Of a DNA stretch of 64,000 bases, positions 1-10,173 are shown in pieces. Location of the stretch: contig JARBJD010000168.1 in the NCBI GenBank assembly GCA_033064195.1, forward strand, positions 1-64,000. Reading direction: 5' to 3'. A program made the position numbers and the translations under genes. The first letter of the stretch is position 1; the number at the start of each line of letters is the position of its first letter. Below the pieces are notes generated by a model, which was not told the DNA's origin, did not search any database, and worked only from the letters and a program-made list of their open reading frames with translations. The DNA comes from Blattamonas nauphoetae (Eukaryota; Preaxostyla; Oxymonadida).

Positions 1-179
1 TTCTTGTTCTTGATTGATGAGAATGCACTTGGATACAGTGAATTAAAGTCAACACCACAGACGTGAGTCATTTTATGTTCTGTACTTAGTGAGACAACTT
101 TTCCATCTTCATATGAAGTGATTGATTGGTGTCACGTCTTTAATGTTCTGTCGATGTTGAACATTCGATAATCCACCAG

Positions 180-3056
180 TCACAGCTGCTCTGGAGTTTG
201 TGATATGTTTGCTCGTGTCAGAGTCATTGGTAGTGATTTCCAGATGCAGTACTTCTTCAGTTGAATTCTCAATCTTGTGAGATGTTCATCATGGTCTGAC
301 TTGTAGGTGTTGCAGTAATCACAGCAGATCTTAACGTTCTCTTTTGAATGTCCTTTCGAATTGTCGATTCGATCCAGTGTTGGACGTACTGCTTGTGAGA
401 AGTGACTCTTGCAGATATAGCACACTCTCTTGCACTGTTGAACGAACCAATCGTAGTCTGCTTCAGTGACATTTTTATCAGTACCGCGATGAGCTTTCTG
501 GTCTTGATAAATGTACGATGCAACCTTGTACTTCCAGTATTGTTTCGTGATTTTTATTTCACCAGATTGATCCACTCCATTGAAATCATCATCAATATCA
601 AAGTCTTTGTAGGCACAAGCGTACTTGATTGCTGAAGCGTTTGCTGACAGTGAGAGATTGTGCAACATGTCCACTTTGTATTGGAAGTTCAGATCACTCA
701 GATTATCAAGTGGTGCAATCATGCATTCGACGTCTCTGATGTTGTAGAACTTGAGGTAATCCCATCTGTTTTTGAATCCTTGTTTGTTCCAATCATCAAG
801 GTAAAGTTTGTAATCTGTGTCGGACATTTCACTGTTGTTCAGACTAGAATAGAATTCATACTTGGAGAATGGTTCTTGTTTGCTCAGCACTGTATCGTAG
901 TCAGATGAATCAAATGATTCGTACGCAAAGAATGATTTCTGAAGTGTAGTGTTTCCACCAAAAGCCTTGACTGCATTATCCAATGTCATTGGTCCTGTAT
1001 ACGACATCATGTCAATGAAGCGAAGCACCTGTTGTGTCTTCTCATGTCTGATCAGAACTTGTTTGTACTTCGTTGTGGATCCAAGGAAGCTTACCACTTT
1101 CCAATCCTTGTCAACGAGATCGCGGAAGATGAGATTTATGTCGAATCTGGAACTGTTGAATCCAATCACACTGACTTCATTTTGTGAAGGAATCTCTGGG
1201 TCTTCATATTGATTGTTCTCTCTTACTGTTTCTGCAAACTTGAAAAGATCTCTGATCCATTGCTTCACAAAGTCTTTTCCATTTCGAAGATCAAAGTAGA
1301 TTGACTTCACTCCTGATTTTGTTTTGATTGCTGATGCAACTGACAAGGGTTTTAGATGTGAGATCAACTGAGTATTTTCATCAGAGAACAAATTGTCAAG
1401 AATGAGATCTTCCATTGTTTCGAAATCGTAAGTGATGTAGAATTGTGTTGGTTTGAATTCGTCTTGTCTCTTATGTGCCATCAGAAATTCATAAGTTCTA
1501 TTGTTGAGGATATGTGGAACATATGGTCTTGGTGTTTTGTCAAGAGTGATCTTCTTCACATGTTTTCCATCAAGTTCTTTGCACTCTTTGAGATGCTTCT
1601 CGTAGTATGTCTTGAAGTGAGAATCCTTGACTTGGAATCCTCTTGACTGACAATACGGACAGAGTTTATATCCAGTGATTTTCTCAGGATCAACAATGAA
1701 CATCACATGAACGAGAGTTGCAGTGAGTGGAATCATCAGAAGTGGGAGAACACGAGCATCATCATTTTCGTTGACATACGATTGACTTAGGAAATAGCGC
1801 TTCTTGTCTTCGTCAAATTCATAAATGTGAACTGTGATGTTGTGTCTAATCATTTCTTTCTCCAAATCACATGCAATATCAAATCCAGGATAATTGCGTA
1901 AGTGTTCAGTAAGTTGATGTGGCTTCAGGTGTGTCAGATTCATTGATTCTGCGAACAATCTTTTTGCTTCAACGTTTCTCATGTTGATTGATATCTTCTT
2001 ACCAGGGACCTCAGGAAGTGTGAGGAACGATAGTGCTTGAAAGAAGCAAATGTTGAACTCAGAATCGATGTACCGAACGTTTCTCGTTTTAATGTGTTCA
2101 GTGAGAATTGCATTTGCTTTTCCTGCAACTGGGAATCGATAGACTGCAACTAGAATTGAGTGGAATGCAATGTACATTGTCTTCGTATCCATCAGTGTTC
2201 TCTCTTGAGATTCTTTGATCAGATTGATTGCATATTTTGAATACTCATTAATATCTCCAGTACTTCGGATCACTGTCGGGAAACTCTTTGATGTGTTCTC
2301 CAATTCTGGTCTGAAATCTTTGTATGTTGTCTCATCTTTCTCTTTTCTCTCGATGATCTTCCCAAAGTCAATACTGATCTTGAATGGATGATCCTTCTCT
2401 TTGTCGAACACTGCTTTGATGAAGGTTGTGATTTCTTCAACATTTTTCAGATGATTGTGGAAGTACAGCTGATATGGTTTTCCATTTTCTTCAACCTTCT
2501 CGACTTCATTCTTTTTGAACTTCCTTCGTGCATTCATGAGACATTCATTGAATGCTGCTTTGTCTCGCGGTTCTGCGAGTAAGATACATTCTTCAAATCC
2601 ATCAAATGTCTGAACTTCTCTCTTTTCCATTTGTTCATTTCTCTTTTGAATGATCAACAGATTCTTCATCCAATGATCCATCAGTTTCTCTTCAATTGAT
2701 TTCAATTTCCACGTCATTCTGAACACTTGCTTCTTCAGTTCATCTTTGTTCACTCTTGGATTTGCTCTCATGTTTTCAACAATCATTCGGTGAGCGAGTC
2801 GATCTTCTGACGCCATCTGTTGTCGAAGTTTAACTTGTTCAATAAAATCTGGAATGAGATTGAGATCGAGATTCTTTGTTGGATGTGGAAACTCGAGATC
2901 TGTGTGTTGAAGCATATTCAGAAGAAATGAACGATGATGTTGATAATCTTTGCTGTCTGGAATATACGTTCGACCATCACTAAATTGAAATTGTGCATTC
3001 GGAAAGAGATCTCGAATTTCTTGAATTCTTTCCTTGACTGGTTGTAGCAGTGCCAT
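180..3056 (-). CDS. Polinton-type protein-primed DNA polymerase B, N-terminal and exonuclease part (copy A)
   Basis: The 958-codon reading belongs to a replicative PolB of the DNA_pol_B_2 (organellar/viral) kind. Domains in order are: a helical N-terminus (about 1-300); a DSEFNICFFQALSF segment (about 330) like the D-N-x-CF motif common before the exonuclease of Polinton PolBs; a CPYC...HLKEC zinc finger (about 465-497); Exo I YDFET (about 540); Exo II GFNSSRFD (about 630); Exo III YNIRDVE (about 768); and a treble-clef finger with CYIC, TLDRIDN..GH..NV and CCDYCN (about 877-920) like recombination endonuclease VII. The family normally continues into the palm polymerase domain, which is not seen within this reading. 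The start is an ATG 4 nt after a motif shared with the other element ORFs. It belongs to a fossil element and its host effect is unknown. Confidence 0.8.
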   Translation of the reverse strand: MALLQPVKERIQEIRDLFPNAQFQFSDGRTYIPDSKDYQHHRSFLLNMLQHTDLEFPHPTKNLDLNLIPDFIEQVKLRQQMASEDRLAHRMIVENMRANPRVNKDELKKQVFRMTWKLKSIEEKLMDHWMKNLLIIQKRNEQMEKREVQTFDGFEECILLAEPRDKAAFNECLMNARRKFKKNEVEKVEENGKPYQLYFHNHLKNVEEITTFIKAVFDKEKDHPFKISIDFGKIIERKEKDETTYKDFRPELENTSKSFPTVIRSTGDINEYSKYAINLIKESQERTLMDTKTMYIAFHSILVAVYRFPVAGKANAILTEHIKTRNVRYIDSEFNICFFQALSFLTLPEVPGKKISINMRNVEAKRLFAESMNLTHLKPHQLTEHLRNYPGFDIACDLEKEMIRHNITVHIYEFDEDKKRYFLSQSYVNENDDARVLPLLMIPLTATLVHVMFIVDPEKITGYKLCPYCQSRGFQVKDSHFKTYYEKHLKECKELDGKHVKKITLDKTPRPYVPHILNNRTYEFLMAHKRQDEFKPTQFYITYDFETMEDLILDNLFSDENTQLISHLKPLSVASAIKTKSGVKSIYFDLRNGKDFVKQWIRDLFKFAETVRENNQYEDPEIPSQNEVSVIGFNSSRFDINLIFRDLVDKDWKVVSFLGSTTKYKQVLIRHEKTQQVLRFIDMMSYTGPMTLDNAVKAFGGNTTLQKSFFAYESFDSSDYDTVLSKQEPFSKYEFYSSLNNSEMSDTDYKLYLDDWNKQGFKNRWDYLKFYNIRDVECMIAPLDNLSDLNFQYKVDMLHNLSLSANASAIKYACAYKDFDIDDDFNGVDQSGEIKITKQYWKYKVASYIYQDQKAHRGTDKNVTEADYDWFVQQCKRVCYICKSHFSQAVRPTLDRIDNSKGHSKENVKICCDYCNTYKSDHDEHLTRLRIQLKKYCIWKSLPMTLTRANISQTPEQL

Positions 3057-3075
3057 TTACTACAAATTAAAAAAT
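3057..3075 (-). promoter_or_regulatory. Element-specific start-site motif before PolB, copy A
   Basis: Read on the minus strand, the motif ATTTTTTAATTTGTA ends exactly 4 nt before the ATG. The same motif at the same spacing precedes the four other element ORF starts in this window. It was not noticed before any host gene. A core promoter or initiator giving a very short leader is the simplest reading (inference). Confidence 0.6.
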
Positions 3076-3099
3076 CCGAAAATAAAAAAAGTTGAGCGT

Positions 3100-3489
3100 T
3101 TATTTCTGTTTTCTCAGATGGGGCTTTTTCTTAGCAGTCAGCCATGAATCAAGTCTAATTCTGAACACTTCACTTCCGCCAATCTCTCGATATGTGAAAG
3201 GAACAAGAACTTTAGTGTACTCACCGACGAGTTCACAATTGTATTTCTTCAGTTCATTTTCAACGAATGATTGAGTATAGTGTCGACGTTTCGCAATGTG
3301 AGGTCTGTTTCCTTGATTCCACAACTTTGGTTTTATTCTCCATTCAACTCCCTCATGAACATACGTCACCGGTACATTATTTCTGACATACTCAGAGACT
3401 AGTGAACAGTTCTCTTCTCTCATTGATTCAATTAATGCTTGTTCTGAACATACTCGACGTCTTTCGCTGTACATCGCAGTTGGATTCAT
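3100..3489 (-). CDS. 129-codon repeat-module protein of the virus-like element (copy A)
   Basis: Small basic protein of unknown function encoded just upstream of PolB on the same strand, with a 43-nt gap. It consists of two divergent modules of about 55 residues. Each has a pattern like L-I/V-E-x-M/L-(K/R)-x-E-N-C-x-L-V-x-E-Y, then P-V/F-T-Y and a W...RPH/KPH end (for example WNQGNRPH in module 1). The 197-codon ORF at 5196-5789 has three such modules. The spacing resembles the repeated modules next to treble-clef domains in phage and large-virus nucleases, but the metal-binding cysteine pairs are absent, so I give no function. The ATG at 3489 is preceded by the element's conserved start motif. 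Confidence 0.6.
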   Translation of the reverse strand: MNPTAMYSERRRVCSEQALIESMREENCSLVSEYVRNNVPVTYVHEGVEWRIKPKLWNQGNRPHIAKRRHYTQSFVENELKKYNCELVGEYTKVLVPFTYREIGGSEVFRIRLDSWLTAKKKPHLRKQK

Positions 3490-3508
3490 TTAATACAAAT
3501 TAAAAAAT
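3490..3508 (-). promoter_or_regulatory. Element-specific start-site motif before the 129-codon ORF, copy A
   Basis: Minus-strand ATTTTTTAATTTGTA, then TTAA, then ATG. The core and the 4-nt spacing are the same as at 3057-3075 and 5790-5808. Confidence 0.6.
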
Positions 3509-3514
3509 TCAGAA

Positions 3515-5195
3515 TTAGATTTTCTTTCATTGATTTCTCAGTTTTGGATTTTTTGCTGAAATCGAGGATCAATGGGTTCGATCACTCATTTCTCAAGAGT
3601 GTTTGTTTCGTTCCGATTCCGTGCGTTTTGGATTCTTCTGGTGCTCAGGATCATCATGGTATGCTTCGTTTTTTGGATTTTCCGAACTTTTGCAGAGATA
3701 TTTGAGGTTTCAGGATCGGTCGTGGATCTCAGTACTTTTATGTAAAAACGAGTATGCCACTCTCCTTTTCTTCTTTTTTCAGCTCTGTTTCACTCGGTTT
3801 TGATAAAACTTTCACTTCATTTTCACTCGTTTTGTTTTCATTTTTGGCCTCACTTCTGTCTTCATTTTCTCATTGAGTATCCTTTTTAACCACTTCATTC
3901 ATGTTTCTTTCTCTGAAACTTTTTCTCCAATTTAACACACTAATTTCCGTTTACTGAGTTTTCCGGACTTTTGCAGAGATCTCACTTTCAACGGCTCACT
4001 TCATATCTCGGAATTTTTCCGTAATCTTCATCATTTCACGTACATTTTTGAATCATTTTTGTTGTTTTTAAGAGAGAAAAACCGGAACACAAGCGACATT
4101 TTCACTATTGGTGCCACATTTCACACCGTTTTCACGATCGTCAATTTCCCTCTCAGTTTCATACTTGCCCGTTTCATTCATGCTTGTTTCGCTTTCTTTT
4201 ACTCTGTTTTTGTGAAAAAAGTGATGAAAAGTTGACTAAAATGATGTGCTAGTGAAGTGAGAACGGCCCACAAAATGGAAGTGAATTGAGCAAAATGAAG
4301 AGGAATGATGAACAGATCATATGTGAAATGGGGAGAGAAAGTGATGAAATGAAAGGGACTACAGTCGGTTTTGAAGTGACAAAAACGGTCAAAAGTTGAG
4401 AAGTGAAAACATGAAAAAGTGACTTTATGAGAGAACTATCCGACAAAATCTCCTCAAAATTCGAGCACACCTCACTCAGACCGCGAGAAAGAAGGATTTG
4501 TAACGAAATTCAGATCAAAAAATCCATAGTGTCAAAATGTTGGTGCAAGTGTGTCGTCAGAGGTGTGATCGAAGAACCGACCCTCCAGAGAGAACTATAG
4601 GTGATGTAAAACCAGAATTCTCAAAAAAGGGTTGTTTTAGTACGATTGCGAAGTGGTTTGAAGGAAATTAATGAGAAATGAAAATTGACCAAAAATTGTG
4701 AAAACGATCGTGTGTCGAGGATCGTCAAAACCGAATGACGCGAATACCTGTCCACTATCGATTTGACACGTTTTGAGACCATCAGAGGGCGAAAAGTGAC
4801 GTGTTGGAGAAGAGCGAGACGTCACTTTCTCCTCCTTAAAAATTTTGTCATTTTCAAAATATGTTGTGGGGTCGGATCAAACTTTTTTTTCAAAAGTGCT
4901 TTTTTCCTAAAATTTCACCTATCAAAATCAATTTCGTAATTTTAGAACGTGTTTGAACACAATTTGAGACATAAAGGTGTTCATAGTGGCGAAATCTGAA
5001 CATCGACTTTTTCGTCACTTTTTGGACCTAAGTTCGGTACACAGTTCGACGAATTCCCAACCGATTTTCATCAGGATTGTCTTGATCGATGACCGACAGT
5101 GTCCCCGAGATTTTAGAATTTTTTTCAGAATTTTTCGAAATGGTTCTCACATTGGATTCGACTGATTTGTGGTCAAAAATAGATTTTCAGTATTT
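3515..5195. other. Non-coding tract of the virus-like element (copy A), matched in copy B
   Basis: No convincing reading frame on either strand. The tract aligns at a constant offset of 5,304 bp with 8819 onwards in copy B. About 3961-4290 is almost identical to 9265-9594, while 3600-3900 and 4300-4850 have diverged strongly. A short phrase, CTTTTGCAGAGAT, recurs at about 3690 and 3970 here and about 8990 and 9270 in copy B. Its role is unknown; it could be a replication, packaging or expression region, or simply a spacer. Confidence 0.5.
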
Positions 5196-5789
5196 TCATG
5201 ACCTTTCATGGTACTTTCTCAAGTGAGGACGGTCTCCAAAATACAACCAATTGTCTAGTCGAACGGAATACTCATTCTTTGTTCGTAAATCGCGATATTT
5301 GAATGGCTCAAGTACCTTTGTGTATGTTCCAATGAGTTCACAATTCTCTTTTTTCAATTCATTTTCAACAAACGATTGTGTGTATCGTTTTCGTTTGTTC
5401 TGATGAGTTCTGAATCCTTTCATCCATTTTGATGGGATTACTATCCATTCAATTCCTTCATGTCGATATGTTACTGGAGTACTTGAATGAGTGTATTCAG
5501 AAATGAGTTCACAATTCTCATTTTTCATTGATTCAATAAGCTTCTCTTTTGTACAACGATTTGCTGGTCGAAGATATTTCTGGCGATTCAGATGTGGTCT
5601 GTATCCTTTGACGAAACTATTGACGTACACTTGATAAGTTTCATCTGGTTTCTCTTCGAGATAGTATTCGAAAGTGCTTCCTGTGAGATATGTTGTTCCT
5701 TGTCGATTGAGAGTTGGAGGTGATTTCATTTTCAAATCTTCTTTGTCCAAAATTTCCAGTAGTTGTGTTGGTGTCAAGACGCTGCTCAT
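5196..5789 (-). CDS. 197-codon three-module repeat protein of the virus-like element (copy A only)
   Basis: Unknown protein made of three modules of about 55-60 residues: an N-terminal divergent one ending GYRPHLNRQ, a middle one starting near EKLIESMKNENCELISEY, and a C-terminal one with ENELKKENCELIGTYTKV and ending RPHLRK. The last two closely resemble the two modules of the 129-codon ORF at 3100-3489, so one probably arose from the other by duplication and module gain. The start is the ATG at 5789, which follows the element's conserved motif with 4-nt spacing. The corresponding place in copy B has no such ORF, so presence varies between copies. A DNA-binding role is possible but unsupported. 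Confidence 0.6.
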   Translation of the reverse strand: MSSVLTPTQLLEILDKEDLKMKSPPTLNRQGTTYLTGSTFEYYLEEKPDETYQVYVNSFVKGYRPHLNRQKYLRPANRCTKEKLIESMKNENCELISEYTHSSTPVTYRHEGIEWIVIPSKWMKGFRTHQNKRKRYTQSFVENELKKENCELIGTYTKVLEPFKYRDLRTKNEYSVRLDNWLYFGDRPHLRKYHERS

Positions 5790-5808
5790 TTTATACAAAT
5801 TAAAAAAT
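5790..5808 (-). promoter_or_regulatory. Element-specific start-site motif before the 197-codon ORF
   Basis: Minus-strand ATTTTTTAATTTGTA, then TAAA, then ATG. The core and spacing are identical to those before PolB and the 129-codon ORF, which supports ATG 5789 as the true start. Confidence 0.6.
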
Positions 5809-6086
5809 TGAATAAAAAAAGAAATCGACGTTGTTTTCTAAAAGTACTCAAAATTTGCTTCAAAAAAGACACTTTTCAAGAGGTCCGTTTTTCGCCTTTA
5901 TTTTTGAATTTACGGCCAAATATTGACTACTCTGAAATGTCAATATTTTCAGTAGTAAGTGAGATGGAAATTAGAATGAGTCATATTAAAAAAAATCAAT
6001 TGGCTCTGAGATTCAAAATGATTTCTCGTTCCAATTCTCCTAGGAGTATCACCTATGCCAGTTTGGTTCCCATTTCGCTTATACCA

Positions 6087-8360
6087 CTACTTCCAATCAT
6101 CAAGGTAAAGTTGGTAATCAGTGTCGGACATTTCACTATTGTTCAGACTGGAATAGAATTCATACTTGGAGAATGGTTCTTGATTGCTCAGCACTGTATC
6201 GTAGTCTGATGAATCAAATGATTCGTAAGCAAAGAATGATTTCTGAAGAGTGGTGTTTCCTCCGAAGGCTTTGACTGCATTATCCAATGTCATTGGTCCT
6301 GTATACGACATCATATCAATGAATCGAAGCACTTGCTGAGTTCTCTCGTGTCTGATCAGCACTTGTTTGTACTTTGTTGTTGATCCAAGGAAGCTCACCA
6401 CTTTCCAATCCTTGTCAACGAGATCACGGAAGATGAGATTGATGTCGAATCTGGAACTGTTGAATCCAATCACACTGACTTCATTTTGTGAGGGAATTTC
6501 TGGATCTTCATATTGATTGTTCTCTCTTACTGTTTCTGCAAACTTGAAAAGATCTCTGATCCATTGCTTTACAAAGTCCTTTCCATTTCGAAGATCAAAG
6601 TAGATTGACTTCACACCCGATTTTGTCTTAATTGCTGATGCGACGGAGAGAGGCTTAAGATGTGAGATCAACTGTGTGTTGTCATCAGAGAATAGATTGT
6701 CAAGAATGAGATCTTCCATTGTTTCGAAATCATAAGTGATGTAGTATTGTGTTGGTTTGAATTCGTCCTGTCTCTTGTGTGCCATCAGAAACTCAAACAT
6801 TCTGTTGTTGAGGATGTGTGGAACGTACGGTCTTGGTGTTTTGTCAAGAGTGATCTTCTTCACATGTTTTCCATCAAGTTCTTTACACTCTCTGAGATGC
6901 TTCTCAAAATCTCTGCTGTAGTTTTTATTCTTCACTTGGAATCCTCTTGATTGACAATATGGACAGAGCTTGTATCCAGTGATTTTCTCAGGATCAACAA
7001 TGAACATCACATGAACGAGAGTTGCAGTGAGTGGAATCATCAGGATGGAAAGAACTCTTGCATCATCATTTTCGTTGACATACGATTGACTGAGGAAATA
7101 ACGTTTCTTGTCTTCGTCGTACTCATAAATGTGAACAGTGATGTTGAATTCTTGCATGACTGTCTCCATATCACATGCAATATCAAATCCAGGATAGTTG
7201 CGCAAGTGTTCAGTAAGTTGATGTGGTTTGAGATGGGTCAGCTTCTTATGCACAGCGAACAATCTTTTTGCTTCAACGTTTCTCATATTGATTGATATCT
7301 TTTTCCCAGGCACTTCAGGAAGGGTGAGGAACGACAATGATTGAAAGAAGCAGATGTTGTACTCAGAATCGATGTATCGAACGTTTCTCGTTTTAATGTG
7401 TTCAGTGAGAATTGCATTTGCTTTTCCTGCAACTGGGAATCGATAGACTGCAACTAGAATTGAGTGGAATGCAATGTACATTGTCTTCGTATCCATCAGT
7501 GTTCTCTCTTGAGATTCTTTGATCAGATTGATTGCATATTTTGAATACTCATTGATGTCTCCAGCACTTCTTATCACTGTTGGGAAACTCTTTGATGTGT
7601 TCTCCAATTCTGGTCTGAAATCTTTGTATGTTGTCTCATCTTTCTCTTTTCTCTCGATGATCTTCCCAAAGTCAATACTGATCTTGAATGGATGATCCTT
7701 CTCTTTGTCGAACACTGCTTTGATGAAGGTTGTGATTTCTTCAACATTTTTCAGATGATTGTGGAAGTACAGCTGATATGGTTTTCCATTTTCTTCAACC
7801 TTCTCGACTTCATTCTTTTTGAACTTCCTTCGTGCATTCATGAGACATTCATTGAATGCTGCTTTGTCTCGCGGTTCTGCGAGTAAGATACATTCTTCAA
7901 ATCCATCAAATGTCTGAACTTCTCTCTTTTCCATTTGTTCATTTCTCTTTTGAATGATCAACAGATTCTTCATCCAATGATCCATCAGTTTCTCTTCAAT
8001 TGATTTCAATTTCCACGTCATTCTGAACACTTGCTTCTTCAGTTCATCTTTGTTCACTCTTGGATTTGCTCTCATGTTTTCAACAATCATTCGGTGAGCG
8101 AGTCGATCTTCTGACGCCATCTGTTGTCGAAGTTTAACTTGTTCAATAAAATCTGGAATGAGATTGAGATCGAGATTCTTTGTTGGATGTGGAAACTCGA
8201 GATCTGTGTGTTGAAGCATATTCAGAAGAAATGAACGATGATGTTGATAATCTTTGCTGTCTGGAATATACGTTCGACCATCACTAAATTGAAATTGTGC
8301 ATTCGGAAAGAGATCTCGAATTTCTTGAATTCTTTCCTTGACTGGTTGTAGCAGTGCCAT
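6087..8360 (-). CDS. PolB N-terminal and exonuclease segment of virus-like element copy B (fossil)
   Basis: Homologue of the copy A polymerase, covering the helical N-terminus, the CF-motif region, the CxxC zinc finger and Exo I and II (YDFET, GFNSSRFD). The first part is practically identical to copy A at DNA level. The middle third (roughly residues 335-520) carries clustered amino-acid differences around the CF-motif/zinc-finger region, so identity is patchy rather than even. It belongs to the broken copy B element. Confidence 0.75.
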   Translation of the reverse strand: MALLQPVKERIQEIRDLFPNAQFQFSDGRTYIPDSKDYQHHRSFLLNMLQHTDLEFPHPTKNLDLNLIPDFIEQVKLRQQMASEDRLAHRMIVENMRANPRVNKDELKKQVFRMTWKLKSIEEKLMDHWMKNLLIIQKRNEQMEKREVQTFDGFEECILLAEPRDKAAFNECLMNARRKFKKNEVEKVEENGKPYQLYFHNHLKNVEEITTFIKAVFDKEKDHPFKISIDFGKIIERKEKDETTYKDFRPELENTSKSFPTVIRSAGDINEYSKYAINLIKESQERTLMDTKTMYIAFHSILVAVYRFPVAGKANAILTEHIKTRNVRYIDSEYNICFFQSLSFLTLPEVPGKKISINMRNVEAKRLFAVHKKLTHLKPHQLTEHLRNYPGFDIACDMETVMQEFNITVHIYEYDEDKKRYFLSQSYVNENDDARVLSILMIPLTATLVHVMFIVDPEKITGYKLCPYCQSRGFQVKNKNYSRDFEKHLRECKELDGKHVKKITLDKTPRPYVPHILNNRMFEFLMAHKRQDEFKPTQYYITYDFETMEDLILDNLFSDDNTQLISHLKPLSVASAIKTKSGVKSIYFDLRNGKDFVKQWIRDLFKFAETVRENNQYEDPEIPSQNEVSVIGFNSSRFDINLIFRDLVDKDWKVVSFLGSTTKYKQVLIRHERTQQVLRFIDMMSYTGPMTLDNAVKAFGGNTTLQKSFFAYESFDSSDYDTVLSNQEPFSKYEFYSSLNNSEMSDTDYQLYLDDWK

Positions 8361-8379
8361 TTACTACAAATTAAAAAAT
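8361..8379 (-). promoter_or_regulatory. Element-specific start-site motif before PolB, copy B
   Basis: Identical to the motif at 3057-3075 of copy A, again with 4 nt to the ATG. Confidence 0.55.
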
Positions 8380-8403
8380 CCGAAAATAAAAAAAGTTGAG
8401 CGT

Positions 8404-8793
8404 TTATTTCTGTTTTCTCAGATGGGGCTTTTTCTTAGCAGTCAGCCATGAATCAAGTCTAATTCTGAACACTTCACTTCCGCCAATCTCTCGATATGTG
8501 AAAGGAACAAGAACTTTAGTGTACTCACCGACGAGTTCACAATTGTATATCTTCAGTTCATTTTAGACGAATGATTGAGTGTAGTGTCGACGTTTTGATA
8601 AGTGAGGTCTGTTTCCTTGATTCCACAACTTTGGTTTTATTCTCCATTCAACTCCCTCATGAACATACGTCACCGGTACATTATTTCTGACATACTCAGA
8701 GACTAGTGAACAGTTCTCTTCTCTCATTGATTCAATTAATGCTTGTTCTGAACATACTCGACGTCTTTCCTTGTACATCGCAGTTGGATTCAT
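8404..8793 (-). pseudogene. Homologue of the 129-codon repeat-module ORF in copy B (broken)
   Basis: Aligned over its whole length with 3100-3489 at an offset of 5,304 bp. It is preceded by the same start motif at 8794-8812. Broken; part of the copy B fossil. Confidence 0.6.
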
Positions 8794-8812
8794 TTAATAC
8801 AAATTAAAAAAT
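8794..8812 (-). promoter_or_regulatory. Element-specific start-site motif before the 129-codon ORF homologue, copy B
   Basis: Minus-strand ATTTTTTAATTTGTA, then TTAA, then ATG; the same as at 3490-3508. Confidence 0.5.
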
Positions 8813-10173
8813 TCAGAATTAGATTTTCTTTCATTGATTTCTCAGTTTTGGATTTTTCGCTGGAATCGAGGATCAATGGGTTCGATCACTCAATTCTCAA
8901 GAGTGCTTGTTTCGTTCTGATTTGTCGCGTTTCTGATTCTCCGGAACTGTAGGATCATCATGGTATGCTCCGTTTTTTCATTTTTCCGGACTTTTGCAGA
9001 GATATTTGAGGTTTCACAGACGGTCTCAGATCTCTGCATATTTACGTATTCTTCATCATTTCACACTCATTTTTATCTTATTTCAGCTCTGTTTTAGCTG
9101 ATTTTAATTGAACTTTCACTTGTTTCGCATTCGTTATTGTTTCATTTTCATGACCTGTTCGCACTTCATTTTCTCGTTGTTTACTCTTTTTTACCACTTC
9201 ATTCATGTTTCTTTCAACTAAACTTTTTCTCGAATACAACACACTAATTCCCGTTTACTGAGTTTTCCGGACTTTTGCAGAGATCTCACTTTCAACGGCT
9301 CACTTCATATCTCGGAATTTTTCCGTAATCTTCATCATTTCACGTACATTTTTGAATCATTTTTGTTGTTTTTAAGAGAGAAAAACCGGAACACAAGCGA
9401 CATTTTCACTATTGGTGCCACATTTCACACCGTTTTCACGTTCGTCAATTTCCCTCTCAGTTTCATACTTGCCCGTTTCATTGTTGCTTGTTTCGCTTTC
9501 ATTTACTCTGTTTTTGTGAAAAAAGTGATGAAAACTCGACTAAAATGATGTGCTAGTGAAGTGAGAACGGCCCACAAAATGGAAGTGAATTGAGCAAAAT
9601 GAAGAGGAGTAATGGTTCAACTCGAGGTGAAATGTGGAGAGAATGATGTGAGAAAGAAGGGACTGAAGTGGTGTTCAAACATGCAAACACTGTGAAAAGC
9701 TGTGAAATGACGAATCAAAAAAGTGAAATTTTGAGACAACTATCCGACAAAAAATTCTGAAAATTCAGGCACACCTTCCTCTAACAACGAGAAAGAAGGC
9801 GCAATCTGTGAAAATCGGGGCAAAAATCTAATAGTGTGCAAGTTGTGAAGAAAAGAGTCGTCAAAACGGTGATGTGAAGAACCAACAAAATGAAACTAAG
9901 GAAATGCACTTTATGTCTCGCGTTGACTTATGTTCGTTAAAATGATGCAATAACGGAGTAAATGAAGTGAAAGTAGTGAAATGTGAAAATTCATGAAAAA
10001 GTGTCCGAATGTAGAGGTGTCAAAAGTTTTCAGAGATGAATGACACAAAAAGACGCCAACTAGCGTTTTCACACCCAAAAACACCATTAGACGACGAAAA
10101 GTGGTCAAAAGGACATAGTCCCGGACGTCCATACCTTTTCTAAAAAAATCTCGAAAAACTCGAAAAAACCTCA

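Larger units (their letters stand above)
1..6010 (-). mobile_element. Polinton/Maverick-like virus-like element, copy A (partial, runs past left edge)
   Basis: Fossil virus-like element on the minus strand. Parts seen are a Polinton-type DNA polymerase B segment (180-3056), a 129-codon ORF (3100-3489), about 1.7 kb of non-coding sequence, a 197-codon ORF (5196-5789) and a distal non-coding tail to about 6010 that matches 11128-11230 of copy B. The family call rests on PolB features: a D..CF motif, a CxxC/HxxxxC zinc finger, 3'-5' exonuclease motifs and an endonuclease-VII-like zinc finger. No capsid, integrase or packaging ATPase gene is in the window, so placement within Polintons is inferred from PolB only. 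Terminal repeats are not visible and the left end lies outside the window. Whether it is whole cannot be judged; it looks incomplete here. It appears young because large parts are nearly identical to copy B. Confidence 0.75.
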
